From contig BHEP01000007.1 in the NCBI GenBank assembly GCA_003851245.1, positions 1-64,000 of the forward strand: a DNA stretch of 64,000 nucleotides. The letters are read 5' to 3'. Below, in pieces: positions 54,860 through 64,000 of the stretch. Numbering within the stretch: position 1 is the stretch's first letter; each line of letters opens with the position of its first letter. Source of the DNA: Bacteroidales bacterium (GTDB lineage: Bacteria; Bacteroidota; Bacteroidia; Bacteroidales; Azobacteroidaceae). Made by a program: the position numbers and the translations under genes. A model generated the notes under the pieces. That model worked only from the letters and a program-made list of their open reading frames with translations, ran no database searches and had not been told where the DNA came from.

Positions 54860-56164
54860 TTATGTTCTTGTAATGCTGGCTCCTAAGGATTTCAAACGAG
54901 TCTCTATACTCTCGTAACCCCTATCTATTTGTTCTATATTATGAATTTCACTCTTTCCATCGGCACTCATTGCTGCTATTAAAAGAGCTATTCCTGCCCT
55001 AATATCTGGAGACGACATCACTGATGCCCGCAGATTAAAACGCCTTGCCGACCCAATGATAGTGGCTCGGTGTGGATCGCAAAGAATTATTTGTGCTCCC
55101 ATATCTATTAGTTTGTCTACAAAAAACAAACGACTTTCAAACATCTTTTGATGAATCAAAACACTACCCACCGCCTGGGTAGCCACAACCAAAAACACAC
55201 TCAGCAAATCGGGTGTCAGACCCGGCCAAGGTGCATCCGAAATGGTAAGTATGGATCCATCAATGAAAGTGTCTATCTCATATTTTTCTTGTGAGGGAAT
55301 AAAAATATCATCCCCCCTCTGTTCTATACGAATACCCAAACGCTTAAATGAGTCGGGAATTACTCCCAAATTATCATAAGATACATTTTTAATGGTCAGC
55401 GAAGAAGCTGTCATCGCTGCCATACCTATAAAACTTCCAACTTCTATCATATCGGGCAGCAAACGATGTGCGCATCCCTTGAGACTCGAAACTCCCTCTA
55501 TCTTGAGTAGATTAGACGATATTCCTTCTATTTTTGCTCCCATGGCACACAGCATCTTGCATAATTGCTGAATATACGGCTCGCAGGCTGCATTATAAAT
55601 ACTCGTTTGACCCTCTGCCAAAACCGCTGTCATCAGAATATTGGCAGTCCCTGTTACCGAAGCCTCATCAAGAAGCATATAAGTGCCCTTAAGTTTTTGT
55701 GCGGCTATTTCATACACTTGTTTCTTAGAACAGTAATTAAAGCTTGCTCCTAGTTTTTCTAGGCCTATAAAATGGGTGTCCAAACGTCGCCTACCTATTT
55801 TATCGCCCCCTGGCTTGGGGATAAGTGCGCGTCCAAAACGAGCGAGCAAGGGACCAACAAGCATTATAGAACCGCGCAAAGAGGTGCATTTTTTTATAAA
55901 AACTGAGGTCTCCATATAATCTAAATCCACCTTGTCGGCCTGAAAGGTATATGTCCCCTTTTCTGCACTACTTACCGTAACCCCCATATCCCTAAGAAGA
56001 CCTATAAGATTATTAACATCCAAAATATCAGGGACATTACTAATAATCACTTTTTCTTCTGTCAACAAGCAAGCACAAATAACCTGCAAGGCCTCGTTTT
56101 TGGCTCCTTGTGGGGTAATTGACCCCGAAAGTTTATGTCCTCCTTCAATAATAAATGATGCCAT
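54860..56164 (-). CDS. murA: UDP-N-acetylglucosamine 1-carboxyvinyltransferase MurA (Asp variant)
   Basis: A 434-residue EPSP synthase-fold enzyme. The substrate Lys-Asn pair is in PQGAKNEAL (Lys 22, Asn 23). The active-site loop reads PKPGGDKIGRRRLDTH, with Asp 121 where the E. coli enzyme has the Cys 115 of PGGCTIG. DMIEVGSFIGMAAM and DIRAGIALLIAAM are also present. It adds enolpyruvate to UDP-GlcNAc, the first committed step of cell-wall synthesis. The Asp form is active in known cases and resists fosfomycin. The gene is followed by rimM and preceded by a DUF4290 gene. Confidence 0.96.
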   Translation of the reverse strand: MASFIIEGGHKLSGSITPQGAKNEALQVICACLLTEEKVIISNVPDILDVNNLIGLLRDMGVTVSSAEKGTYTFQADKVDLDYMETSVFIKKCTSLRGSIMLVGPLLARFGRALIPKPGGDKIGRRRLDTHFIGLEKLGASFNYCSKKQVYEIAAQKLKGTYMLLDEASVTGTANILMTAVLAEGQTSIYNAACEPYIQQLCKMLCAMGAKIEGISSNLLKIEGVSSLKGCAHRLLPDMIEVGSFIGMAAMTASSLTIKNVSYDNLGVIPDSFKRLGIRIEQRGDDIFIPSQEKYEIDTFIDGSILTISDAPWPGLTPDLLSVFLVVATQAVGSVLIHQKMFESRLFFVDKLIDMGAQIILCDPHRATIIGSARRFNLRASVMSSPDIRAGIALLIAAMSADGKSEIHNIEQIDRGYESIETRLKSLGASITRT

Positions 56165-56178
56165 CTTATTTATAATTC

Positions 56179-56769
56179 TTATTTCCTCTTGGGAAAGTTT
56201 TTATGGTTTCGACGAGAGGCATATTCTTTTGTCTCCGCCACCACAGGTATTTCTTGATTCCAAATAATTGCTCCCTTAGAAAGCTCTGCAAGATCCTTGA
56301 AAATGCGAGCATCATCAGCCAAATCCTTATTCCAGGCGAGAATTGTTTTTTTCATGTGACTTGCCAAAAGTCCTATCAATTGATCGCGTTCTGCACCCTC
56401 GGGATATTCTGCAGCGATTTTTACCATGTTTTCTAGGTTTCTACCATAAAGCCTAGAACTCATACCCTTTTGATCATAAGGGAGCCTGGGGGGGCGAGCA
56501 TATAGATCCTCCTTCTTAACAATTTCATAAGGATATTCAATATCCAATTTGAAGTCGGCCATAATTGCTAAATGATCCCACAAAATATGCTTGAAATCAT
56601 TGACATCTCGCAGGTGTGGAAACATATTGCCCATAATATTTATTATGGTATTAGCACAATGCTTACGCTCTTGGGCATCTTCGACAGTGATACAATGGTC
56701 TACCATATTTTGTAAGTTTCGCCCATATTCGGGCAAAATGAGTAGCTTCTCTTGTGAATTATATTTCAT
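56179..56769 (-). CDS. DUF4290 protein
   Basis: A 196-residue, helical cytoplasmic protein without signal peptide. It has LPEYGRNLQNMVDHC and its echo SRLYGRNLENMVKIA, pointing to two halves. ERDQLIGLLASHMKK and the basic end NHKNFPKRK match DUF4290 proteins, which in Bacteroidetes precede murA. Function is unknown; the conserved link to murA suggests a cell-wall related role. It starts the DUF4290-murA-rimM unit. Confidence 0.88.
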   Translation of the reverse strand: MKYNSQEKLLILPEYGRNLQNMVDHCITVEDAQERKHCANTIINIMGNMFPHLRDVNDFKHILWDHLAIMADFKLDIEYPYEIVKKEDLYARPPRLPYDQKGMSSRLYGRNLENMVKIAAEYPEGAERDQLIGLLASHMKKTILAWNKDLADDARIFKDLAELSKGAIIWNQEIPVVAETKEYASRRNHKNFPKRK

Positions 56770-56837
56770 TTAATATATTGTTTTTAATTTTATTGTGAAT
56801 TTAAATAATTTAGTAATTATCTGAGAACAATTGTGGA

Positions 56838-57518
56838 CTACTTTCGCTTAGACTGAGTTGTCATAAATTCTTTTAAATAGAAGGGCTCAAAATAAGCTGT
56901 ATCTACAAAATTAGCCTGTGCATATGCGGCCTCTGAAAGTGCAAGCATATTCTCCGCTCTGGGTAGAACATCCTCTATATAACGTACAGAATTAGAAAAA
57001 ATTACATCCTTGCATTTACTGGCACCATCGCCAAAAAGAAGCATGCTGCCTTTACTATAATACTCCTGATAAGTATTTTCATCTACAATATCTGCCGCTA
57101 CATCCCTACATATCTTAGCCGACTTATCATATATCTCAGCATAAACCTCCATACGCCTAGCATCAATCATTGGACAAAAATAATCTGCCTCGCACCCCTT
57201 TCGCAATACTGTGTCAAACAATAAGCCTAAGGTAGGAATGCCTATCATTGGAATTTCCAATCCATAGCAAAGTCCTTTTGCCTGAGAAACTCCTATGCGA
57301 AGACCAGTATAAGAGCCAGGGCCGCTGCTTACTGCCACCGCATCTAGCTTCATAGACCTATGTTTTATCTCCGACAGGGCTTCTGAGACAAACAATCCTA
57401 AAGATGAGGCATGAGAAAGTCCCTCCGTATTTTCTCTACTAAAAACAAGTACTCCATCCAAGGAGAGTGCCAAAGAACAAATGCTTGCGGATGTTTCAAT
57501 ATTTAGAATACAAGCCAT
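56838..57518 (-). CDS. tsaB: tRNA threonylcarbamoyladenosine biosynthesis protein TsaB
   Basis: A 226-residue ASKHA-fold protein: ILNIETSASICSLALS at the start, VSSGPGSYTGLRIGVSQAKGLCYGL in two parts, and the MIDARRMEVYAEIY stretch. It pairs with TsaD to make t6A37 in tRNA, the substrate of MtaB encoded earlier in the window. It is divergent from yicC. A TAAATTTG element at 57559-57566 on the minus strand may be its -7 box, although no -33 was seen. Confidence 0.93.
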   Translation of the reverse strand: MACILNIETSASICSLALSLDGVLVFSRENTEGLSHASSLGLFVSEALSEIKHRSMKLDAVAVSSGPGSYTGLRIGVSQAKGLCYGLEIPMIGIPTLGLLFDTVLRKGCEADYFCPMIDARRMEVYAEIYDKSAKICRDVAADIVDENTYQEYYSKGSMLLFGDGASKCKDVIFSNSVRYIEDVLPRAENMLALSEAAYAQANFVDTAYFEPFYLKEFMTTQSKRK

Positions 57519-57609
57519 ACAAAAGAACTTTTTGATAATACATTTTAAAATTCAAGTGCAAATTTACAATATAAAGCCAATTAAAGCGCATTCTTATCAA
57601 ATAAAAAAC

Positions 57610-57617
57610 TAATTTTG
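57610..57617 (+). promoter_or_regulatory. Possible -7 element of yicC
   Basis: TAATTTTG, a TAnnTTTG match, lies 17 bp before the yicC start codon; a -33 TTTG at the right distance is not present. Confidence 0.35.
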
Positions 57618-57634
57618 CAGAAAAAAATGCAAAA

Positions 57635-58507
57635 ATGATTCAATCAATGACTGGGTTCGGCAAGGCCAAAGCCGAACTTTCAAAGAAAAATATTTCTATA
57701 GAGATAAAATCTCTAAACAGCAAGCAATTTGACTTAAACACGAAAATTCCAAGTGTTTATAGAGCCAAAGAAATTGAAATAAGAACTTTTTTACTCCAAA
57801 AAATACAAAGGGGGAAGGTAGATTTTTCTATACAAACAGAGCATATCGGCAAAAATAGCTCCACGCAAATAAACCATTCTGCAGTAGAAAATTATTGCAA
57901 ACAAATTAAAGATAGTGCAGAAAAACTGGATATAGAACTCCCCTCTGATTGGTTCTCTATATTATTGAGACTACCCGACACATTCCAAACGGAGCTCGTA
58001 GAACTCGACGAAGAGGAATGGAAAATTATCTTCAGGACAATAGAAGATGCCCTTGTCAATTTTAAAGAGTTTAGAGTTCAAGAAGGGAAGGTGCTGGAAA
58101 AAATATTCTCGGAAAAAATAAATAATATTGCCAAACTCTTAAAAGAAGTTGAAACTTACGAAACCGAAAGAATAGATAAAGTGCGCAACAAAATTCAAGA
58201 CGCACTGCTAAAACTAAAGATTTCAGATATAGACCAAAATAGATTTGAACAAGAGCTTGTCTACTACATAGAAAAGCTCGATATCAACGAAGAAAAAGTA
58301 CGCCTAGAAAATCATCTCAAATATTTTCTTGAGACTATGACCAAAGAAGAGGCACAAGGCAGAAAATTGGGATTTATAATCCAAGAAATTGGAAGAGAAA
58401 TAAACACCCTGGGATCGAAATCAAATCACTTAGAAATGCAAAAAATAGTCGTGCAAATGAAGGACGAACTAGAGCAAATAAAAGAACAAATACTAAATGT
58501 GCTGTAA
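57635..58507 (+). CDS. YicC/YloC-family endoribonuclease
   Basis: A 290-residue protein with the classical start MIQSMTGFGKAKAEL and IEIKSLNSKQFDLNTKIPS (parts of the N-terminal domain). A helical middle leads to the DUF1732 end, including RLENHLKYFLE, KLGFIIQEIGREINTLGSKS and MKDELEQIKEQILNV. YicC proteins cleave RNA and affect small-RNA levels and sporulation or stress traits in other bacteria. It heads the yicC-gmk-nadD run. Confidence 0.93.
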   Translation: MIQSMTGFGKAKAELSKKNISIEIKSLNSKQFDLNTKIPSVYRAKEIEIRTFLLQKIQRGKVDFSIQTEHIGKNSSTQINHSAVENYCKQIKDSAEKLDIELPSDWFSILLRLPDTFQTELVELDEEEWKIIFRTIEDALVNFKEFRVQEGKVLEKIFSEKINNIAKLLKEVETYETERIDKVRNKIQDALLKLKISDIDQNRFEQELVYYIEKLDINEEKVRLENHLKYFLETMTKEEAQGRKLGFIIQEIGREINTLGSKSNHLEMQKIVVQMKDELEQIKEQILNVL

Positions 58508-58523
58508 GATACGAAAAAAACAG

Positions 58524-58531
58524 TATTTTTG
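58524..58531 (+). promoter_or_regulatory. Possible -7 element of gmk
   Basis: TATTTTTG fits TAnnTTTG and lies between yicC and gmk; the -33 region falls inside yicC and was not confirmed. Confidence 0.3.
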
Positions 58532-58579
58532 TAATTCGCTTTTTATTTTGCGAGGTGCATGGAACAAGTAAAAAATACA

Positions 58580-59155
58580 ATGAACAAATCTGAAGGTAAG
58601 ATAATTATTTTTGCAGCTCCTTCGGGATCTGGAAAATCTATAATGATAAAGCATTTGCTTGAAAATAAATTGAACCTAGATTTCTCTGTCTCTGCTACCA
58701 GCAGGGAGGCTAGAGGCCAAGAGAAAGATGGAATAGATTATCATTTTTTAAGCCCTGAGGCTTTTAAAAAGAAAATTTCTGATGGCGAATTTCTTGAATC
58801 TGAAGAAGTTTATAAGGATCAATTTTATGGAACCCTAAAATCAGAAGTTGATAATATTTTGAGTAAGGGGAAAAATCTTGTGCTCGATGTAGATGTTGTT
58901 GGTGCATGCAATATAAAAAAGATATATGCTGAAAAAGCCTTGTCTATATTCATTAAAGCACCAAGCATCGATGAGCTAAGAAAACGCTTAGAATTGCGAG
59001 GCACAGAGTCTCCCGAAAAGATAGAGAAAAGAATAAACAAAGCCAGTTCAGAGCTCACTTACGCACCTCTTTTTGATGTTATAATACACAATGACAAGCT
59101 TGAAGTAGCCCAGAACGAAGCATTACAAACTGTAACTAAATTTTTAGAATTATGA
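58580..59155 (+). CDS. gmk: Guanylate kinase
   Basis: ATG 58580 gives 191 residues, starting MNKSEGKIIIFAAPSGSGKS; an upstream ATG at 58559 would add seven residues. The P-loop is APSGSGKS. The GMP-binding lid has TSREARGQEKDGIDYHF and EEVYKDQFYGT, and LVLDVDVVGACNIKK follows. It makes GDP from GMP and ATP. Its stop overlaps the nadD start as ATGA. Confidence 0.95.
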   Translation: MNKSEGKIIIFAAPSGSGKSIMIKHLLENKLNLDFSVSATSREARGQEKDGIDYHFLSPEAFKKKISDGEFLESEEVYKDQFYGTLKSEVDNILSKGKNLVLDVDVVGACNIKKIYAEKALSIFIKAPSIDELRKRLELRGTESPEKIEKRINKASSELTYAPLFDVIIHNDKLEVAQNEALQTVTKFLEL

Positions 59156-59736
59156 GAGTAGGTGTTTTTCCAGGATCATTCAACCCAATACATATTGGAC
59201 ACCTGGCTATTGCAAATTTTATTTGCGAAATGGACAATTTTGATGAAATTTGGTTTCTCGTAACCCCGCTAAACCCTCTAAAAACAGCGGATGAGATAGC
59301 AGCCAATGATGTACGCGTACAGATGGTAGAAAAATCAATTGAGGGATACGATAAATTTAAGGTCTGCACCATTGAATGGGACATGCCTAGACCCAATTAT
59401 TCTATAAATACTCTACAGAAATTAAAAATGACTTTCCCTGAAAATGATTTTGAATTAATCATTGGAACAGACAACTGGGCAATTTTTCACAGATGGAAAG
59501 ACTTCCAAAGAATATTAAACAACTTCAAGGTAATCATATATCCTAGGGCGGGAAATTATAAGATTGATCTTTCGCATCCCAATGCAAATGAATGCCAAGC
59601 TCCCATGATTGATATATCCTCAACATTTATCCGCAAACAATTGAAGAAAGGCAAGGATATGCGCTTCTTTATGCCCCACGGAGTAGCCGAAATGGTAGTG
59701 ATTGAGAGAGATGAAGAGCCCACTAAAGAAGAATAG
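59152..59736 (+). CDS. nadD: Nicotinate-nucleotide adenylyltransferase
   Basis: A 194-residue enzyme of the nucleotidyltransferase fold. It has GVFPGSFNPIHIGHLAIA (GSFxPxHxGH), FLVTPLNPLK, IGTDNWAIFHRWKDF and MIDISSTFIRKQLKKGK. It makes deamido-NAD from nicotinate mononucleotide and ATP. Translation is probably coupled to gmk. A tRNA gene on the opposite strand follows 23 bp later. Confidence 0.95.
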   Translation: MRVGVFPGSFNPIHIGHLAIANFICEMDNFDEIWFLVTPLNPLKTADEIAANDVRVQMVEKSIEGYDKFKVCTIEWDMPRPNYSINTLQKLKMTFPENDFELIIGTDNWAIFHRWKDFQRILNNFKVIIYPRAGNYKIDLSHPNANECQAPMIDISSTFIRKQLKKGKDMRFFMPHGVAEMVVIERDEEPTKEE

Positions 59737-59759
59737 GAGGCAAGAATAGCCAGTAATTG

Positions 59760-59834
59760 TGAGTTGTACTGGGCTCGAACCAGTGACCCCTACCCTGTCA
59801 AGGTAGTGCTCTGAACCAACTGAGCTAACAACCC
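59760..59834 (-). tRNA. tRNA-Val (anticodon GAC)
   Basis: On the minus strand the sequence folds as a cloverleaf: acceptor GGGTTGT with ACAACTC (one G-U pair), D-arm TTAGCTCAGTTGGTTCAGAGC, anticodon stem CTACC/GGTAG with loop TTGACAG (anticodon GAC) and T-arm CTGGTTCGAGCCCAG. The discriminator is A and CCA is not encoded. It is 75 bases long, between nadD and lysS. Confidence 0.93.
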
Positions 59835-59862
59835 ATAAAACACTTTTTAGAAAGTGACGCTG

Positions 59863-59870
59863 CAAAATTA
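59863..59870 (-). promoter_or_regulatory. Possible -7 element of the tRNA-Val gene
   Basis: The minus strand reads TAATTTTG, 28 bp before the mature 5' end. TTTG further upstream is at a spacing of 24, so the match is partial. Confidence 0.35.
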
Positions 59871-59920
59871 AGTAAAAAGATTGAGATATACACACAAAGA
59901 AACGAAAAAAACGAAGAGAA

Positions 59921-61660
59921 ATGAATTTACTTGAGTTAAGCGAACAGGAGATATTTCGTCGAAAAAGCTTGGAGGAAATGCGCAATATGGGCATAAATCC
60001 ATACCCCGCAATGGAATACATAACAAATGCCTTTTCTGTTGACATTAAAGATGAATTTAAAGATGAGGCTCCCCATCAAAATGTAGCTGTTGCTGGACGC
60101 ATAATGAGTCGCCGCATTATGGGAAAAGCCTCTTTTATAGAACTTCAAGATAGCAAGGGCAGGATTCAGATATACATCACCCGCGATGACATATGCCCCG
60201 AAGAAAATAAGGATCTATACAATACAACATTCAAAAAATCATTGGATATTGGCGACTTTGTTGGAATTGAGGGCTTTGTTTTTAGAACCCAAATGGGAGA
60301 AATATCCATTCATGCACAAAAACTCACCATCTTGGCAAAGGCCTTGCGCCCCCTGCCAATAGTAAAGGTTAAGGATGGAGTCACCTTTGATTCTTTTGAA
60401 GACCCTGAGCTTCGATTTCGCCAACGATATGTAGACCTTATTGTAAACGATGGTGTAAAAGATATTTTCGTGAAACGAACCAAGGTATTTAATGCCATGC
60501 GCCAGTTTTTCAATAGCCGCGACTATATAGAAGTGGATACCCCCGTTTTGCAAAGCATTCCCGGAGGCGCTGCTGCACGCCCTTTTACAACCCACCACAA
60601 TGCCTTAGATATTCCTTTATATCTTAGGGTTGCTAATGAGCTATACCTAAAGAGGTTGATAGTGGGAGGTTTTGAGGGCGTATACGAGTTTTCCCGCAAC
60701 TTTCGCAACGAGGGCATGGACAGGACGCACAACCCCGAATTTACCTGCATGGAAATATATGTAGCCTACAAAGACTACTTATGGATGATGTGCTTTGCCG
60801 AAGAGCTCCTCGAAAAAGTAGCTTTGGAGGTTTTGGGAACTACCAAGGTGCAGGTGGGCGACAACCTCATAGATTTCAAAGCCCCATATCGCAGAGTAAC
60901 CATGATAGACGCTATTGCCGAGCATACAGGAATAGACATCGCCAAGATGAATGAGTCGGAACTTAGAGACGTCTGCAAACAAATAGGCGTAAAACAAGAC
61001 GATACAATGGGTAAGGGCAAACTTATAGACGAAATATTTGGAGAAAAATGTGAGGGCAAATATATACAACCTACCTTCATAACCGACTACCCAAAAGAAA
61101 TGTCGCCCCTATGCAAAGAACATAGAGACAACCCAGAACTCACCGAGCGCTTTGAACTAATGATAAACGGCAAAGAATTGGCAAATGCCTACTCTGAATT
61201 AAATGACCCCATTGACCAACGCTCGCGCTTTGAAGAGCAGCTAAAACTATCGGAAAAAGGAGACAATGAAGCCATGTTTATAGACCAAGATTTCTTAAGA
61301 GCCTTGGAATATGGAATGCCCCCTACATCGGGAATGGGCATTGGAATTGATAGATTGGTGATGCTTCTGACTTCGCAGACTTCTATACAAGAAGTTCTTT
61401 TCTTTCCGCAAATGCGCCCCGAAAGAGTGCAAAAAAGAGACCCTATAAGCAAATATATCGAACTAAACATCCCCGAATCATGGGTGGCTCCCATACAAAA
61501 AGCGGGATACCATGGTCTCGAAGAATTGTCGCAAGCAAGCCCCAATAAAATAAGACAAGAACTTTGTGAGCTTAACAAGAAACACAAGCTAGAACTTGCC
61601 AACCCTGCCATCGAAGAGGTGGAGCTCTGGATACTAAACTCAAAAAATGCCAAATTATGA
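59921..61660 (+). CDS. lysS: Lysyl-tRNA synthetase (class II)
   Basis: A 579-residue enzyme. An OB-fold anticodon-binding domain (about 50-150: [21 protein letters not shown] in parts) precedes the class II core. Motif 2 is [19 protein letters not shown] near residue 262, and motif 3 is [14 protein letters not shown] near 471. About 70 extra residues at the end ([19 protein letters not shown]) form a helix-hairpin-helix-like extension, as found in Bacteroidetes LysS. It charges tRNA-Lys. It is followed by gpsA with an overlap of four bases. Confidence 0.96.
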   Translation: MNLLELSEQEIFRRKSLEEMRNMGINPYPAMEYITNAFSVDIKDEFKDEAPHQNVAVAGRIMSRRIMGKASFIELQDSKGRIQIYITRDDICPEENKDLYNTTFKKSLDIGDFVGIEGFVFRTQMGEISIHAQKLTILAKALRPLPIVKVKDGVTFDSFEDPELRFRQRYVDLIVNDGVKDIFVKRTKVFNAMRQFFNSRDYIEVDTPVLQSIPGGAAARPFTTHHNALDIPLYLRVANELYLKRLIVGGFEGVYEFSRNFRNEGMDRTHNPEFTCMEIYVAYKDYLWMMCFAEELLEKVALEVLGTTKVQVGDNLIDFKAPYRRVTMIDAIAEHTGIDIAKMNESELRDVCKQIGVKQDDTMGKGKLIDEIFGEKCEGKYIQPTFITDYPKEMSPLCKEHRDNPELTERFELMINGKELANAYSELNDPIDQRSRFEEQLKLSEKGDNEAMFIDQDFLRALEYGMPPTSGMGIGIDRLVMLLTSQTSIQEVLFFPQMRPERVQKRDPISKYIELNIPESWVAPIQKAGYHGLEELSQASPNKIRQELCELNKKHKLELANPAIEEVELWILNSKNAKL

Positions 61661-62652
61661 AACCGCTAGGTAAAATAGCAATCATTGGTGGTGGAAGTTG
61701 GGCTACTGCCATAGCTAAAATTATTCTGACTATCCAAGAAAATATTCTGTGGTACATGCGTAGAGATGATAGAATTGAAGAGTTTATACAACTGGGGCAC
61801 AATCCGGCCTACCTTACAGGTATAAAATTTGATGTCAATAAAATACTCTTCTCCTCAGATATTAATAAAATTGTCGATGAGGCTGATATTCTTATATTTG
61901 CAACCCCATCGCCATACTTAAAAGATCATCTTAAAAAACTTGAGAAAGACTTGAGCAACAAACTTGTAGTCTCCGCAATAAAAGGTATAGTGCCCGACGA
62001 AAATATGATTGTCTCGGAATATCTCTCCAAATTTCATGCAGTTCCTGCACAAAACCTGTGCGTGCTAGGCGGCCCCTGCCATGCCGAAGAGGTCGCCTTA
62101 GAAAGACTGTCGTACCTTAGTGTGGCCTGCGAAAATGCCGATAAGGCAAATATAATTGCCGATTTATTCAAAAATAATTTTGTGAAAACCTCTATCAGCA
62201 GCGATGTGATTGGCGTGGAGTATGCCTCGGTACTAAAAAATGTGTATGCCATAGCATCGGGCATTTGCCACGGACTCAAATATGGCGATAATTTTCAAGC
62301 CATATTCATATCCAACTCTATCTCTGAAATGGATAGGTTCTTAAATGCTGTTAAACCCTGCGAAAGAAATATCTGCGATTCGGCATATCTGGGCGATCTA
62401 CTGGTAACTGCATACTCCCGATTTAGTAGAAACAGAATTTTTGGCACCATGATTGGCAAGGGATATTCTGTAAAAACTGCCCAGCTAGAAATGGAAATGA
62501 TTGCCGAAGGATACTATGGAACAAAGTGCATCAAGGAAATAAACGAAAAACACAATGTAAGTATGCCTATACTAGACACAATATACGATATATTGTACGC
62601 AAAAAAATTGCCGCAATTTGCTATAAGAAAACTAACAGAGACTTTTAAATGA
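61657..62652 (+). CDS. gpsA: Glycerol-3-phosphate dehydrogenase (NAD(P)+)
   Basis: A 331-residue enzyme. The Rossmann start is [32 protein letters not shown] and [18 protein letters not shown] follow, then [19 protein letters not shown] with the catalytic Lys. It reduces dihydroxyacetone phosphate to glycerol-3-phosphate for phospholipids. Overlap with lysS (ATGA) and pgi (ATGA) suggests one transcript for all three. Confidence 0.95.
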   Translation: MKPLGKIAIIGGGSWATAIAKIILTIQENILWYMRRDDRIEEFIQLGHNPAYLTGIKFDVNKILFSSDINKIVDEADILIFATPSPYLKDHLKKLEKDLSNKLVVSAIKGIVPDENMIVSEYLSKFHAVPAQNLCVLGGPCHAEEVALERLSYLSVACENADKANIIADLFKNNFVKTSISSDVIGVEYASVLKNVYAIASGICHGLKYGDNFQAIFISNSISEMDRFLNAVKPCERNICDSAYLGDLLVTAYSRFSRNRIFGTMIGKGYSVKTAQLEMEMIAEGYYGTKCIKEINEKHNVSMPILDTIYDILYAKKLPQFAIRKLTETFK

Positions 62653-64000
62653 ACAACAAAACGATGAAAAAAATAAAAATAGACATCAACAAAGCTCTGG
62701 AGATAATTTCCAAAGAGCAAATTTATGCGCAGGCCAAAAAAGTACAGCAATGTATAGAAACACTACATTCAGGAACAGGTAAGGGAAATGATTTCTTAGG
62801 ATGGCTCAGTCTTCCCTCCTCCATCACGGAAGATGAAATTGTCGATATTGAAAATACTGCCCAAAACCTGAGGACATCATGTGAGGTCGTCGTGGTAGTA
62901 GGCATTGGAGGAAGCTACCTCGGAGCCAAGGCTGTAATTGACGCTCTCACAGGTTCTTTTGAGCAGTTTTCTACAGACAAAAAAAATCCCCTCATTGTAT
63001 ATGCTGGTCATAATATCGGCGAAGACTACCTATATGAGCTAACATCTTTTTTGAAAAACAAGAAATTTGGAATCATCAACATTTCTAAATCGGGCACTAC
63101 CACTGAACCTGCCTTGGCTTTTCGTATCTTAAAAAAAGAGCTCGAAGCTACGCTTGGTAAAGCTGAATCTAAGAAAAGAATTATTGCCATCACCGACAAG
63201 TCAAGAGGAGCTTTGTGCAGTTTGGCACAGCAAGAAGGCTACAAAACATTTGTTATTCCCGACAATGTTGGCGGCCGTTTCTCTGTTCTCACGCCCGTAG
63301 GCCTATTGCCCATAGCAGTGGCGGGCATAAATATCCGCCAACTCATACAAGGAGCAGCGGATATGGAAAAAAATACTGGAGTAGAAATACCGTTTGCCGA
63401 CAATATTGCAGCAATATATGCTGCTACCAGAAATGAATTGTACAAAAGTGGCAAGAAAATAGAAATATTGGCTAATTTTCACCCCAAATTTCATTTCGTA
63501 TCAGAGTGGTGGAAACAACTTTATGGAGAAAGTGAGGGAAAGGAACACAAGGGTATTTTTAATGCCTCGGTAGATTTTACAACCGACCTACATTCCATGG
63601 GTCAATGGATTCAGGAAGGCGAAAGATCGATTTTTGAAACAGTTATTTCCGTTGCCAATCCAAACCATAAAATGGAAGTGCCTACTGACGAAAAAGACCT
63701 CGACGGTTTGAATTTTCTAGCTGGCAAAAGAGTTGATTATGTCAATAAAATGGCGGAGCTAGGAACACTACTAGCACATGTGGACGGAGGTGTGCCCAAC
63801 ATAAAAATAGAAATTCCACAACTTAATGAATATCACCTAGGTCAATTGCTGTACTTCTTTGAGAAAGCTTGTGCCATCAGTGGCTATCTCTTGGAGGTTA
63901 ATCCCTTTGATCAACCTGGAGTAGAGGCCTACAAAAAAAATATGTTCGCCCTACTCAACAAACCTGGCTTTGAAGAGGAAAGTAAGGCCATCAAAACTAA
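62649..64000 (+). CDS. pgi: Glucose-6-phosphate isomerase (cut off by window end)
   Basis: The frame begins with ATG 62649, overlapping the gpsA stop; ATG 62664 is an alternative. It is open to the window edge, about 450 codons, so only a few residues can be missing. It has [19 protein letters not shown], the phosphate-binding [16 protein letters not shown], and [34 protein letters not shown] and [16 protein letters not shown] near the end are also family patterns. It interconverts glucose-6-phosphate and fructose-6-phosphate, feeding glycolysis and, here, sugar-nucleotide synthesis. Confidence 0.95.
   Translation, partial: MNNKTMKKIKIDINKALEIISKEQIYAQAKKVQQCIETLHSGTGKGNDFLGWLSLPSSITEDEIVDIENTAQNLRTSCEVVVVVGIGGSYLGAKAVIDALTGSFEQFSTDKKNPLIVYAGHNIGEDYLYELTSFLKNKKFGIINISKSGTTTEPALAFRILKKELEATLGKAESKKRIIAITDKSRGALCSLAQQEGYKTFVIPDNVGGRFSVLTPVGLLPIAVAGINIRQLIQGAADMEKNTGVEIPFADNIAAIYAATRNELYKSGKKIEILANFHPKFHFVSEWWKQLYGESEGKEHKGIFNASVDFTTDLHSMGQWIQEGERSIFETVISVANPNHKMEVPTDEKDLDGLNFLAGKRVDYVNKMAELGTLLAHVDGGVPNIKIEIPQLNEYHLGQLLYFFEKACAISGYLLEVNPFDQPGVEAYKKNMFALLNKPGFEEESKAIKT

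Noticed and set aside
59736-59920. Integration site at the tRNA-Val gene
   Set aside because: No integrase gene or duplicated tRNA 3' end is seen; both sides are ordinary housekeeping genes.

Overview
The window reads as the chromosome of an AT-rich Bacteroidetes, most likely order Bacteroidales. The signs are a SusC/SusD polysaccharide utilization locus, lipoproteins and proteins of DUF4251, DUF4290 and DUF4136 type, a malic enzyme fused to a phosphotransacetylase domain, a lysyl-tRNA synthetase with a C-terminal extension, and several promoters of the Bacteroides type (TTTG, 19-21 bp, TAnnTTTG). Shine-Dalgarno signals are mostly weak. No complete insertion sequence, CRISPR array, prophage or rRNA operon is seen.

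Layout. Positions 1-2200 hold two fragments of a multicopy ATPase/nuclease-like gene that share about 150 bp, on either side of a BamA-type barrel gene. Positions 2277-15655 (minus strand) are one polysaccharide utilization locus in the order ECF sigma factor, FecR anti-sigma, SusC with STN domain, SusD, SusE-like lipoprotein, TlpA-like thioredoxin lipoprotein, and a large NPCBM-domain glycoside hydrolase. Strong hairpins occupy four of its gene junctions. Positions 15688-22215 (minus) are a housekeeping and envelope operon: mtaB, family 2 glycosyltransferase, CorC/HlyC-type protein, sigma-54 activator, LptE, a TPR-like protein and secG. On the plus strand follow an acyl-CoA ligase (22333-23991) and the translation genes rplM, rpsI, rpsB and tsf (24184-27148). 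Next come maeB, a broken glycosyltransferase, dnaJ/grpE, a protein with two PDZ-like regions, gapA, mscL and a DUF4251 lipoprotein (27293-36711).

Positions 36708-54274 (minus) are largely surface polysaccharide synthesis: a TPR protein, a Wzc-like tyrosine autokinase, two Wza-like export lipoproteins, a FemAB-like protein, two different initiating sugar transferases, GDP-fucose synthesis (gmd, fcl), a sugar aminotransferase, a CapE-like dehydratase and a TviB-like dehydrogenase. Peptide deformylase, RuvX and an OmpA-family protein are embedded among them. Flippase, polymerase and the main glycosyltransferases are not in the window, so the locus is either split or continues elsewhere. Positions 54305-64000 are housekeeping: rimM, murA, a DUF4290 gene and tsaB on minus; yicC, gmk, nadD, lysS, gpsA and a cut-off pgi on plus; and a tRNA-Val gene on minus.

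The observations most worth a second look are: the hairpins punctuating the utilization locus; a 97-bp element with perfect 17-bp inverted repeats upstream of the OmpA gene; a glycosyltransferase broken at an A8 tract; an Asp in place of the fosfomycin-target Cys of MurA; structured leaders before rplM and rpsB; and an unclassified glycoside hydrolase paired with a thioredoxin-like lipoprotein. No wholly new multi-gene system can be shown from sequence alone.
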